Shown in pieces: positions 8,225 through 15,988 of a DNA stretch of 64,000 bases. The stretch's first letter is position 1; every line of letters starts with the position of its first letter. The notes under the pieces were generated by a model that had not been told where the DNA came from, did no database searches, and saw only the letters and a program-made list of their open reading frames with translations. The stretch spans positions 1 through 64,000 of the forward strand of contig NZ_JBBMEX010000015.1 in assembly GCF_040096355.1 (NCBI RefSeq). Reading direction: 5' to 3'. The stretch is from Maccoyibacter intestinihominis (GTDB taxonomy: Bacteria > Bacillota > Clostridia > Lachnospirales > Lachnospiraceae). The position numbers and the translations under genes were made by a program.

Positions 8225-9307
8225 ATGATAAGGATTTTAGACAAGGGAATCCTGTTTGGGTTAGGAGCAGTCCTGCTGTTTCAAAGACAGGAATTTGTGA
8301 TACCGGTAGTCGTGCTTTTGACGGCATTGATCTTTTCGTCTTTTAGCCTTTATCTTACGGATGCAAAAATTCTTGGAATTTTGTGGATGGGATATCTGGT
8401 GTTGTGTGTGATCCGTCCCGAATTTTCGTATTTTTTACCATTATTATTGTATGACAGCATGTGGTACTCATTTTACTGGGGACTTGCGGGAGTGCTGTTT
8501 TATTATCCGGCAAGAGAAATCTATACGGGATGGATGAGTATGCTCTGGCTGTTGACAGCATTTCTTGCCGTTTATATGGCATATAAGAGTGAAAAAAACG
8601 ACAGACTGGATGCGGATATCATTCATTTGCGGGATACCGATACGGAACTGAAACTGGTGATGGAGCAGCGAAACCGTGAATTATTGGAAAAACAGGACAA
8701 TGAGATCTATCTGGCGACTTTGAGAGAACGTAACCGTATTGCAAGGGAGATCCACGACAATGTAGGACATATGTTGTCGCGTTCTATTTTACAGGTGGGA
8801 GCACTTGCTACCATTTGTAAGGAAGAGACGATCCGGCAGCAGTTAGCAGGGATTAATGATACGCTGAATCAGGCGATGAACAGTATCCGGGAAAGCGTGC
8901 ATGATCTGCACGATGATGCGATCGATCTGCGGCAGGCGGCATATGAAGCGGTAAAGGATATGAGAAAAAATTATGATGTCCATATCGAGTATGATATGTC
9001 TGCCCACATCCCGCGCAATGTCAAGTACTGTTTTATTGCGATTGTCAAAGAAGGAATGTCGAATATCATAAAACACAGCAATGCAGATAAGGTGGACATT
9101 ATTTTCAGGGAACATCCGGGATTTTACCAGCTCTGCATTGAGGATAACGGTAGTGTCAGTCACAGCGTGGAAGAGTCAGACCACGGGATCGGAATCTCTA
9201 ATATGAGAGAACGGGTTGAGGCACTGGGGGGAACACTCAATATCCGACAGAAGAACGGATTTCGGATTTTTGCAACGGTGCGCAAAGAGATGGAGGAGAC
9301 AGAATGA
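8225..9307 (+). CDS. Sensor histidine kinase, DesK/LiaS-like (HisKA_3)
   Basis: A 360-residue membrane kinase with about four or five hydrophobic segments in residues 8-120 and almost no extracytoplasmic domain, so it probably senses a membrane signal or its ABC partner. A coiled linker (about 122-165) leads to the HisKA_3 phospho-acceptor box RNRIAREIHDNVGH with H177. The HATPase_c domain has EGMSNIIKHS (N box) and DHGIGISNMRERV (G box). Its stop overlaps the regulator start by 4 bp (ATGA). It is divergent from an ABC exporter, an arrangement like LiaS- or DesK-type systems that induce transporters under envelope stress. Confidence 0.92.
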   Translation: MIRILDKGILFGLGAVLLFQRQEFVIPVVVLLTALIFSSFSLYLTDAKILGILWMGYLVLCVIRPEFSYFLPLLLYDSMWYSFYWGLAGVLFYYPAREIYTGWMSMLWLLTAFLAVYMAYKSEKNDRLDADIIHLRDTDTELKLVMEQRNRELLEKQDNEIYLATLRERNRIAREIHDNVGHMLSRSILQVGALATICKEETIRQQLAGINDTLNQAMNSIRESVHDLHDDAIDLRQAAYEAVKDMRKNYDVHIEYDMSAHIPRNVKYCFIAIVKEGMSNIIKHSNADKVDIIFREHPGFYQLCIEDNGSVSHSVEESDHGIGISNMRERVEALGGTLNIRQKNGFRIFATVRKEMEETE

Positions 9308-9924
9308 GGACAGTAATTGTAGACGATGACGGTCTGGTAGCAATTTCATTAAAAACAATATTAGAAGCACAGGGGATTGAAGTGGCAGCAACCGGCAACG
9401 ACGGAAAAGAAGCGATCGAGCTGTATCATCAGTATCATCCGGACGTATTGCTGATGGATATCCAGATGAAAGAGATGAGCGGTTTAGAGGCAGCGGAACA
9501 GATCCTTATAGAAGATGCAGAGGCGAAGATTTTATTTTTGACAACGTTTTCGGATGATGAATATATTGTAAAGGCTTTGAACATCGGGGCAAAGGGTTAT
9601 ATTTTAAAGCAGGATTTTGAAGGGATCGCGCCGGCAATGCAGGCAGTTGAACGCGGGCAGAGTGTGTTTGGAGGAGAAATCGTGCATAAGATCCCGGTTC
9701 TGATGCAGAGTAAAGAAGAGTTTGATTATGAAAAATATGACATCAGTGAAAAAGAGCAGGAGATTATAGAGCAGGTGGCACTTGGAAAAAGCAACCGGGA
9801 AATTGCAGGAGAACTTTTTTTGAGCGAAGGAACCGTAAGGAATTATATCAGTTTGGTGTTAGATAAGCTGTCGCTTCGTGACCGGACACAGCTGGCAATT
9901 TTTTATTATCAGAATGTAAGATAA
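9304..9924 (+). CDS. LuxR/NarL-family response regulator
   Basis: A 206-residue regulator paired with the kinase just upstream. The receiver domain (1-120) has the acidic pocket VDDD (about 6-9), phospho-acceptor D52 in LLMDIQM, T in FLTTFSD and K in YILKQD. A C-terminal GerE helix-turn-helix (about 145-200) contains ALGKSNREIAGELFLSEGTV. The start ATG overlaps the kinase stop. It likely controls its own operon and the divergent ABC exporter through the TGTCA dyads at 8170-8198; this is inferred from position. Confidence 0.94.
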   Translation: MRTVIVDDDGLVAISLKTILEAQGIEVAATGNDGKEAIELYHQYHPDVLLMDIQMKEMSGLEAAEQILIEDAEAKILFLTTFSDDEYIVKALNIGAKGYILKQDFEGIAPAMQAVERGQSVFGGEIVHKIPVLMQSKEEFDYEKYDISEKEQEIIEQVALGKSNREIAGELFLSEGTVRNYISLVLDKLSLRDRTQLAIFYYQNVR

Positions 9925-9952
9925 TATAAGATAGATAAAGGAGACAAGTTTT

Positions 9953-10726
9953 ATGATTTTTGAGTCACATGCACATTATGATGACAGTAAATTTGACGAT
10001 GACAGGGAAGAATTGTTATCCTCTATGCAGGAAAACGGAATCGAAAAAATCATCAATATCGGATGCAGTATCGAAAGCTGTAAATCGACCTTGGAACTGA
10101 CGAAGCAATATCCGTTTGTCTATGGGGCAATGGGAATCCATCCGAGTGATATTGGGGATTTGAATGAAGATACTTTTTTATGGCTGAGGGAGCAGGTAAA
10201 AAAGGAAAAGGTGGTTGCAGTCGGAGAAATCGGACTGGACTATTACTGGGACAAGGAAGAGGAAGTACAAAAAAATCAGCGTATCTGGTTCCGGCGGCAG
10301 TTAGAGTTAGCAAAAGAGAGCAATCTTCCGGTCATTATCCATTCGAGGGATGCGGCAGCAGATACGATGGAGATCATGAAGGAAGCATATGTGCAGGGAA
10401 TCAAAGGAGTTATCCATTGTTTTTCCTATTCTAAGGAACAGGCGCAGGAATATGTGAAAATGGGATATTATATCGGAGTCGGCGGAGTCGCCACTTTTAA
10501 AAATGCAAAGAAATTAAAAGAGGTCATTGAAACGATTCCGTTAGAGAAAATCTTATTGGAAACAGATTGTCCGTATATGGCACCGGAACCGTACCGGGGC
10601 AGGAGGAATTCGTCACTTTATCTGCCTTATGTCGTAGAGAAGATTGCCGGGTTAAAAGGTGTGACAGCGAAGGAAGTAGAAGAAGTTACCTATCGGAATG
10701 CAGAGCAGTTGTTTTTAGGAAAGTAA
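9953..10726 (+). CDS. tatD: TatD-family metal-dependent deoxyribonuclease
   Basis: A 257-residue TIM-barrel hydrolase of the TatD/YcfH family. Metal ligands are visible: SHAHYDD (HxH, about residues 5-7), the GEIGLDYYWD motif near 90, IIHSRDA, VIHCFSY, and ETDCPYMAP near 205. Members are 3'-5' DNases and have been linked to DNA repair and to tRNA processing. AAGGAGA precedes the ATG. The gene stands 10 bp before rsmA, a pairing very common in Firmicutes, where yabD and rsmA are near neighbours. It starts 28 bp after the response regulator. Confidence 0.94.
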   Translation: MIFESHAHYDDSKFDDDREELLSSMQENGIEKIINIGCSIESCKSTLELTKQYPFVYGAMGIHPSDIGDLNEDTFLWLREQVKKEKVVAVGEIGLDYYWDKEEEVQKNQRIWFRRQLELAKESNLPVIIHSRDAAADTMEIMKEAYVQGIKGVIHCFSYSKEQAQEYVKMGYYIGVGGVATFKNAKKLKEVIETIPLEKILLETDCPYMAPEPYRGRRNSSLYLPYVVEKIAGLKGVTAKEVEEVTYRNAEQLFLGK

Positions 10727-10736
10727 AAGGAGAAGT

Positions 10737-11603
10737 ATGGCAACATTAGGAAATCCACAAAATACCATTGCGGTATTACAAAAATATAAATTTAATTTTC
10801 AGAAAAAATTCGGACAGAACTTTTTGATCGATACGCATGTACTGGATAAGATCATTGATGCGGCGGGAATTACAAAGGAGGACTTTGTCTTAGAGATTGG
10901 CCCGGGAATTGGTACGATGACACAATATCTCTGTGAAAATGCAAGGGAAGTGGTTGCAGTAGAGATTGATAAAAATCTGATCCCGATATTAGAAGATACT
11001 TTGAGTGATTACCGGAATGTCACGGTGATCAATCAGGATATTTTAAAGCTGGATATTCCGGCGTTGGCAAAAGAGAAAAATGACGGGAAACCAATTAAGG
11101 TGGTTGCAAATCTTCCATATTACATTACGACACCGATCATTATGGGACTTTTTGAGAGCCATGTGCCGATCGACAGTATTACGATCATGGTACAAAAAGA
11201 GGTGGCTGACCGGATGCAGGTAGGACCGGGAACAAAAGACTATGGTGCCTTATCCTTAGCAGTGCAGTACTATGCAAAACCGGAAATTGTTGCGAATGTA
11301 CCACCGAACTGCTTTATGCCAAGACCGAAGGTTGGCTCGGCAGTGATCCGTCTGACCAGACATGAGCAATGTCCGGTGGAAGTAGAGGATGAAAAGTTCA
11401 TGTTCCGTGTGATCCGTGCATCATTTAATCAGAGAAGAAAGACCTTAGCCAACGGACTGAATAATGCACCTGACATTCAGGTATCCAAGGAAGATATTGC
11501 AAAGGCTTTAGAGGAATTGGGAGTCGGGGCAAGCATCCGTGGAGAGACACTGACCTTAGAACAATTTGCAAGGCTTAGCAATATTTTAAAAAAATATATG
11601 TAA
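10737..11603 (+). CDS. rsmA: 16S rRNA (adenine(1518)-N6/adenine(1519)-N6)-dimethyltransferase
   Basis: Dimethylates two adjacent adenines in the 3' loop of 16S rRNA during small-subunit assembly. The 288-residue protein has KKFGQNFLID near residue 23, the SAM motif I VLEIGPGIGT (51-60), motif IV NLPYY (about 125-129), and the C-terminal RNA-binding lobe with RASFNQRRKTL. The usual KsgA length is 270-290. The ATG has AAAGGAGAAGT just upstream and lies 10 bp after tatD, so the two are probably cotranscribed. Confidence 0.97.
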   Translation: MATLGNPQNTIAVLQKYKFNFQKKFGQNFLIDTHVLDKIIDAAGITKEDFVLEIGPGIGTMTQYLCENAREVVAVEIDKNLIPILEDTLSDYRNVTVINQDILKLDIPALAKEKNDGKPIKVVANLPYYITTPIIMGLFESHVPIDSITIMVQKEVADRMQVGPGTKDYGALSLAVQYYAKPEIVANVPPNCFMPRPKVGSAVIRLTRHEQCPVEVEDEKFMFRVIRASFNQRRKTLANGLNNAPDIQVSKEDIAKALEELGVGASIRGETLTLEQFARLSNILKKYM

Positions 11604-11619
11604 AAACTATGCAGAAGAA

Positions 11620-12408
11620 CTATTGAAACTCCACAATATCTTTTCGGAAACGTTTCGGCAGATTCTGGTTTTGCAGGGCAGGATTTTTTCTGGCATCGAT
11701 CGCAATACTTTCAAAGAAGCCTTTCCAGAGTTTTTGATATTCTAATTCCATAGAGGAATAGTCTGTGATCATATCGGCATTGAGATCGGAAGCATCTGTT
11801 AATACACAGGGGCTTCCTTTTTTATGCAGTACCGCTAACTGCCTGCCTTCGTCATAGATCATAAAGTTTTCCTGTGGCAGCCGGTCACTGAAATGGTCTG
11901 CTAACAGAAGCAGGATATTGTGCTTTGGGTGCACCGTGGCAATTAAAACGCCATTTTTTAATTCTTCAAACCGTAGAAAGCCGAGCAGATGATGTGCTTC
12001 ATTACCGGCAGCACGGGCAAGGGAAAAGACTTCATGGACATAGGGTTCTGCTAAGTAATCCGGCAGACGGCTTCCATCGGGAATTGCAAGTCCAAGGACA
12101 ATACTCTTATATACGGCATCGGCTTTGTCCATCGGATGCCGTTTGCTGACGCATTTCTCATCAGAGATGACAGCCTGATAGAGGATCGAATAGACTTCTT
12201 CACCCAGGCGTTGCTTTAAGGTTCTGCTTACTTTCTCACTCTTTTGTAAATCCGGTGTGACATCCCGGTAAGTGCAGAACAGATCATAGTTCTCTTCTCC
12301 GGTGTGGATCTGCAGGGAAATATTGTTGTGTCCAAGGCGGCTCTCCCAGGCATCGTAGACACCGGTAAAAATACCTTCGGGAGAATCCTCACATAAAAAA
12401 ACATACAT
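11620..12408 (-). CDS. DNA-metabolism protein, partner of the radical-SAM repair protein (TIGR03915 type)
   Basis: A 262-residue protein recognised by its opening MYVFLCEDSPEGIFTGVYDA and by RKNPALQNQNLPKRFRKD near the C-terminus. This matches the family that always travels with the radical-SAM protein TIGR03916; in other bacteria the same domain is fused to a uracil-DNA-glycosylase-like domain. Its biochemical activity is not established. ATG 12408 was chosen for its AAGGAGC site; the longer in-frame start has none. It is the second gene of a two-gene minus-strand operon, 46 bp after its partner, under a promoter with two SOS boxes. Confidence 0.82.
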   Translation of the reverse strand: MYVFLCEDSPEGIFTGVYDAWESRLGHNNISLQIHTGEENYDLFCTYRDVTPDLQKSEKVSRTLKQRLGEEVYSILYQAVISDEKCVSKRHPMDKADAVYKSIVLGLAIPDGSRLPDYLAEPYVHEVFSLARAAGNEAHHLLGFLRFEELKNGVLIATVHPKHNILLLLADHFSDRLPQENFMIYDEGRQLAVLHKKGSPCVLTDASDLNADMITDYSSMELEYQKLWKGFFESIAIDARKNPALQNQNLPKRFRKDIVEFQ

Positions 12409-12454
12409 AATAAAGCTCCTTATCCATAGGCCAGATGTGACAGCCCACACAGGA

Positions 12455-13744
12455 TCATCCTAAGATATCGGAGAGTGTAAGCTGTTCATAGCCCTGATTT
12501 CGTAATTCTTTTGGTACCATGGTCCGGTCAGAAACAAGATTGCGCACGATATAATCTTCGTCTAATTTTGTGGGATACATCATTCTGCCGGAACAGGTAA
12601 TAAAATATAATGCCCGCTTTAAGACGACCCCCATCCGTTTTAGATCATCAAAACCAAGATTTGCGTGCCGTCTTGCTCTTATGATCCGTTGGGCTGATTT
12701 ATAACCAATGCCCGGAACACGCAGCAGGGTGCGATAATCTGCCTTTTGGATCTCAACCGGAAAATATTCTAAATGACGGACTGCCCAGTCACATTTCGGG
12801 TCAAGATAAATGTTGAAGTCGGGTCTTGCCTCACTTAACAGCTCATCCACATGGAAATGGTAATAGCGCAGCAGCCAGTCCGCCTGATAAAGACGGTGTT
12901 CCCGCAAAAGAGGCGGTCCACCGGGCAGCATAGGGAGATTGGAATCCTCATTTACATTGATAAAAGCAGAATAAAAGACACGCTTTAGGGAGAACCTGTC
13001 ATAAAGCTGTTCTGCAACACTCATGATCTGGTAGTCATTTTCCGGAGTGGCGCCAATGATCATCTGGGTACTCTGTCCGGCAGGAACAAACTTTGGAGCA
13101 GAGCGGTACAGTGCCAGTTCTTCTTTGTTCTCCGTGATACCGTTCTGGATCTGCCGCATAGGTTTTAAGATTGTCCGGCGGGATTTATACGGTGCTAATT
13201 TTTTTAATGCATTGGCAGTCGGCAGTTCTAAATTAATGCTCATACGGTCAGCTAAATATCCGGTTCTCTGGACTAAGAGCGGGTCAGCCCCCGGAATTGC
13301 CTTCACATGGATATATCCGTTGAAATGGTATTTGTTACGCAGCAAAAATAAAGTCTGATAGATCAATTCCATCGTATAGTTCGGACTGATCAGAATCCCG
13401 GAACTCAAAAAAAGTCCTTCGATATAATTCCTGCGGTAAAATTCTAAGGTAATGGTGCAGATTTCTTCCGGCGTGAAAGAAGCACGACGCACATCATTGT
13501 TGCAGTTGTTCAAACAATAAGCACAGTTAAAAATACATTCATTCGTAAACAGTATTTTTAAGAGGGAGACACAGCGTCCGTCAGCAGAAAAAGTGTGGCA
13601 GATGCCCGGTGCAAGGCAATTCCCCATTCCGGTCTTGTTCCCGGAACGGTCTACGCCGCTGGATGTACAGGCAACATCATATTTTGCTGCGTCTGATAAA
13701 ATGGTCAATTTTTCAAAAAGCGTCATATCCATTGCAATCTGCAT
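12455..13744 (-). CDS. Putative DNA modification/repair radical SAM protein (TIGR03916 type)
   Basis: A 429-residue radical-SAM enzyme. The cluster motif is CX3CX2C (C70, C74, C77 in NECIFNCAYCLNN), and additional cysteines C26, C43, C49 and C58 lie in front. A helix-hairpin-helix near the C-terminus (LLRVPGIGYKSAQRIIRARR) suggests nucleic-acid contact. The family is known only as a putative DNA modification/repair protein linked to a UDG-like partner. ATG 13744 (MQIAMDMTLF) has GGAGGG upstream; the longer reading frame to 13849 crosses the promoter and is rejected. The promoter TTGATT-17 bp-TATTCT lies between two LexA-type boxes, which fits DNA-damage induction. Confidence 0.88.
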   Translation of the reverse strand: MQIAMDMTLFEKLTILSDAAKYDVACTSSGVDRSGNKTGMGNCLAPGICHTFSADGRCVSLLKILFTNECIFNCAYCLNNCNNDVRRASFTPEEICTITLEFYRRNYIEGLFLSSGILISPNYTMELIYQTLFLLRNKYHFNGYIHVKAIPGADPLLVQRTGYLADRMSINLELPTANALKKLAPYKSRRTILKPMRQIQNGITENKEELALYRSAPKFVPAGQSTQMIIGATPENDYQIMSVAEQLYDRFSLKRVFYSAFINVNEDSNLPMLPGGPPLLREHRLYQADWLLRYYHFHVDELLSEARPDFNIYLDPKCDWAVRHLEYFPVEIQKADYRTLLRVPGIGYKSAQRIIRARRHANLGFDDLKRMGVVLKRALYFITCSGRMMYPTKLDEDYIVRNLVSDRTMVPKELRNQGYEQLTLSDILG

Positions 13745-13764
13745 AGCGTCCCTCCATAAAACAC

Positions 13765-13824
13765 AAACAAATGTTCTGAAATAAGAATAGCACAGAAGAG
13801 AGAAAAAATCAAGAACAAACGTTC
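13765..13824 (-). promoter_or_regulatory. SOS-type promoter: two LexA boxes flanking -35/-10
   Basis: On the minus strand a -35 TTGATT (complement of 13807-13812) and a -10 TATTCT (complement of 13784-13789) are 17 bp apart. GAACAAACGTTC (13813-13824) is a perfect Firmicute SOS box (GAAC-N4-GTTC) abutting the -35. AAACAAATGTTC (13765-13776) is a one-mismatch box just downstream of the -10. LexA at either site would block the promoter of the radical-SAM pair. The sites are seen directly; LexA binding is inferred. Confidence 0.8.
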
Positions 13825-13826
13825 TG

Positions 13827-13854
13827 GAATAAAAGGAATTTTTTCCCATATACT
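13827..13854 (+). promoter_or_regulatory. Candidate sigma-E sporulation promoter of spoIID
   Basis: GAATAAA (13827-13833) fits the sigma-E -35 consensus kmATAww. CATATACT (13847-13854) fits the -10 consensus CATACAnT with one mismatch, and the spacing is 13 bp. It lies 39 bp before the spoIID start. spoIID is a mother-cell (sigma-E) gene in studied spore formers. The -35 begins only 2 bp after a LexA-type box. Confidence 0.5.
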
Positions 13855-13893
13855 AAAACGGGATGAAATTGTCCTAGGAGTCAGGAGGTCTAT

Positions 13894-14829
13894 GTGAAAG
13901 AAAAATTAAAGCTGATTTTCTCCTGTGTTCTGATCCTGATCTGTCTGCCGTATTTTGTAACTTATTGTTTTCAGGGAGAGCCGGCAAAGGCAACCGTCAA
14001 AACGGATGAAAGTATTGAGATTGCAGGAATCCTTGCTTCACAGGTTCCGGTTACGGTGGAAGAAGAGGCGCTCAAAGCACAGGCGGTCATTGTGCGGACA
14101 CAACTGCAATGGTGCAAAGCGAATAAAAAGGAAGCACCGAAGCCGCTTTCAAAAAAGGAGATGGAGCAGCTTTGGGGGCAGGAAAAATATTATGAATTTT
14201 ATGAAAAAATGATTCGGGCTGCCGGGGACACGAATGGACAGGTTATGACGTTTGGAGGGAAGGTCATCAATCCGTCTTTTCATAAGGTCAGTGCGGGAAT
14301 GACCAGGGACGGAAGCCAGATTTATAAGGATACGCCGTATCTTTTGAGTGTGAAAAGTTCGGAGGATGTCTTATCGGAGGACTATCTGAGCGTGAAATTT
14401 TTCACAAAGAAGGAATTTGAGGAAAAATTGGCGGGGGTATTACAAAATAAAGAAGGGTCGCAGCAGACGGATGATAAAAGCGAAGAAAAAACAGAGAATA
14501 CAAAAGAAGAGGAGATGAAAAAAGAAATTGAGGCATATCTGGATACGTTTACGATCCAGCGGGATGGGGCAGAGTATGTCACGGAGTTAGAAAAAGACGG
14601 GAATCCTCTGGATGTCGATGCATTTGTGCAGGCATTTGAGCTGCCGTCGCCCTGCTTTTTTTTGAAAGAGATGGACGGACACATCCGCATTGTGATAAAG
14701 GGGTGTGGTCATGGTTACGGACTCAGTCAGTACGGTGCAGAGGATATGGCAAAAAATAAGAAATCTTATGAAGAAATTCTAAAATATTATTTTTCCGGTA
14801 TTAAAATCGAAAAAATGGGGAAACACTAA
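13894..14829 (+). CDS. spoIID: Stage II sporulation protein D (SpoIID/LytB-domain lytic transglycosylase)
   Basis: A mother-cell membrane enzyme that cleaves peptidoglycan glycan strands during forespore engulfment. The 311-residue protein has an N-terminal membrane segment (about 5-22) and the SpoIID signature EEEALKAQAVIVRTQ (about 63-77), which keeps the catalytic glutamate region. The C-terminal GHGYGLSQYGAEDMA and YYFSGIKIE are typical of the family. Residues about 185-215 form a Lys/Glu-rich insert. The start is GTG 13894, with AGGAGG at 13883-13888; the ATG one base earlier is followed at once by a stop. The next gene is spoIIQ-like, the usual clostridial order. Confidence 0.92.
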   Translation: MKEKLKLIFSCVLILICLPYFVTYCFQGEPAKATVKTDESIEIAGILASQVPVTVEEEALKAQAVIVRTQLQWCKANKKEAPKPLSKKEMEQLWGQEKYYEFYEKMIRAAGDTNGQVMTFGGKVINPSFHKVSAGMTRDGSQIYKDTPYLLSVKSSEDVLSEDYLSVKFFTKKEFEEKLAGVLQNKEGSQQTDDKSEEKTENTKEEEMKKEIEAYLDTFTIQRDGAEYVTELEKDGNPLDVDAFVQAFELPSPCFFLKEMDGHIRIVIKGCGHGYGLSQYGAEDMAKNKKSYEEILKYYFSGIKIEKMGKH

Positions 14830-14862
14830 CATTATCAAATGTAGATAATGGATGGTGAAGAA

Positions 14863-15603
14863 ATGAAGAAAAAGAAGGAGTATATCATCGCCGGCTCACT
14901 TTTGAGTCTTGCCATTGTAGGAATGGTATTTGCCTATAACACGGAGTCGGGAGATAAGAAATCACAGGAAAAAGAGGAGCAGCAGGTTGCTTTTCAGGAG
15001 GTCGAAAAAGACAAGGAGACCGCAAAGGACGAAGTGGAAGATGTGTCCAGTATTTTAAAAGCGAAAGAAAAAAAGGAAGAACAAAAGCAGGAGCAGAAAC
15101 AGAAAGCAGAGACACAGAAGGAAGAAGTAAATGTAGCAAAGGAAGAGCCGAAGGTGCAGGAGACAGCAAGTAAGCCATCCGCACTGACTTTTAAGGGAGA
15201 GCTTGCATGGCCGGCAGCCGAAGAAGATAAGGTGATCATGAACTACAGCATGGATCAGACGGTTTATTTTAAATCGTTAGACCAGTACCGTTATAACCCG
15301 GCAGTCATCATCGGAGCAAAGGTGAACGATAAGGTGACATCAGCGGCAGCCGGAAGTGTTTTAGATGTTTCTAATAATGAAGTAACCGGATGCACCGTTA
15401 CCGTGAATTTAGGCGACGGATACAAAGCAATCTACGGACAGTTGAAAGAAGTAAGCAAAAAAGCAGGAGATTATGTTGCTCCGGGAGAGGTCATTGGCTA
15501 TATCAGTGAACCGACAAAATATTACTCAGAAGAGGGCAGCAACTTATATTTTGAACTGCAAAAAGATGACCAGCCGGTAGACCCAATGGGTTATTTCAAG
15601 TAA
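14863..15603 (+). CDS. spoIIQ: SpoIIQ-like protein with degenerate LytM/M23 domain
   Basis: A 246-residue single-pass protein: a membrane segment at about residues 6-23, a long Lys/Glu/Gln-rich linker (about 28-105), and a LytM fold at the C-terminus (about 110-246). SpoIIQ is the forespore half of the channel that joins forespore and mother cell. The M23 zinc ligands appear to be lost: the HxxxD site reads NPAVIIGA, the HxH region reads YGQL where YGHL is expected, and LYFE stands for LHFE. A structural role without hydrolase activity is therefore likely. ATG 14863 was preferred over 14848 for its GGTGAAG upstream. It follows spoIID by 33 bp. Confidence 0.82.
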   Translation: MKKKKEYIIAGSLLSLAIVGMVFAYNTESGDKKSQEKEEQQVAFQEVEKDKETAKDEVEDVSSILKAKEKKEEQKQEQKQKAETQKEEVNVAKEEPKVQETASKPSALTFKGELAWPAAEEDKVIMNYSMDQTVYFKSLDQYRYNPAVIIGAKVNDKVTSAAAGSVLDVSNNEVTGCTVTVNLGDGYKAIYGQLKEVSKKAGDYVAPGEVIGYISEPTKYYSEEGSNLYFELQKDDQPVDPMGYFK

Positions 15604-15606
15604 TTC

Positions 15607-15635
15607 TTGAACGGTGTTCGGAAGTCTGCTATAAT
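15607..15635 (+). promoter_or_regulatory. Sigma-A promoter for the GIY-YIG/DEAD-box operon
   Basis: TTGAAC (15607-15612) and TATAAT (15630-15635) are separated by 17 bp. The transcript would start near 15642 and carry a leader of about 90 nt. That leader contains a hairpin, CGGCGGTG/CACCGTCG (15653-15673), before the first gene at 15734. Confidence 0.75.
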
Positions 15636-15733
15636 ATAACAGATATTGTGTTCGGCGGTGGAATACACCGTCGATTTTCATGCTCTTTAAAAAGAAATTT
15701 TCTGAACAGATATTTGTAAAAAAGAGGCGTAAG

Positions 15734-15988
15734 ATGAATTATACATACATTCTGCAATGTGCAGATGGAACCTATTATACCGGTTGGACGAACAATTTAG
15801 AAAAAAGGGTCGAGGACCATAACCAGAACAGGGGAGCAAAATATACGCGGGGTCGGACACCGGTAAAGCTGGTATACAGTGAAACATTTGAGACCAAAAG
15901 CGAAGCCTTAAAAAGAGAGGCGGCGATCAAACGACTCAGCCGCAGCGAAAAAGAGGCATTGATCGCGAAACAGCATAAGGAGAATTGA
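15734..15988 (+). CDS. GIY-YIG nuclease-domain protein (UPF0213/YhbQ-like)
   Basis: A compact 84-residue protein consisting of one GIY-YIG domain. YTYILQCADGTYYTGWT (about residues 3-19) supplies the two-part GIY/YIG motif. R near 24, the H-x-x-N segment and the E in EALKRE are the usual catalytic positions. The family is small, single-domain and of uncertain substrate, perhaps damaged DNA. ATG 15734 follows AGAGGCG; the longer frame back to 15680 lacks a site. Its stop overlaps the helicase start (TGATG), so translation of the two is coupled. Confidence 0.85.
   Translation: MNYTYILQCADGTYYTGWTNNLEKRVEDHNQNRGAKYTRGRTPVKLVYSETFETKSEALKREAAIKRLSRSEKEALIAKQHKEN

Noticed and set aside
13745..13849. 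N-terminal extension of the radical-SAM protein
   Set aside because: The extension has hydrophobic non-family sequence, runs through the -10, -35 and SOS boxes, and the internal ATG at 13744 has a clear RBS.
15609..15619. GAAC-GGT-GTTC near the GIY-YIG promoter as a third SOS box
   Set aside because: The spacer is 3 bp, whereas Firmicute SOS boxes have 4 bp. It also overlaps the -35 hexamer, which explains part of the match.
15653..15673. CGGCGGTG/CACCGTCG hairpin as a terminator of spoIIQ
   Set aside because: It lies downstream of the next promoter and lacks a T run of useful length, so it is better seen as part of the 5' leader of the GIY-YIG/DEAD-box transcript.
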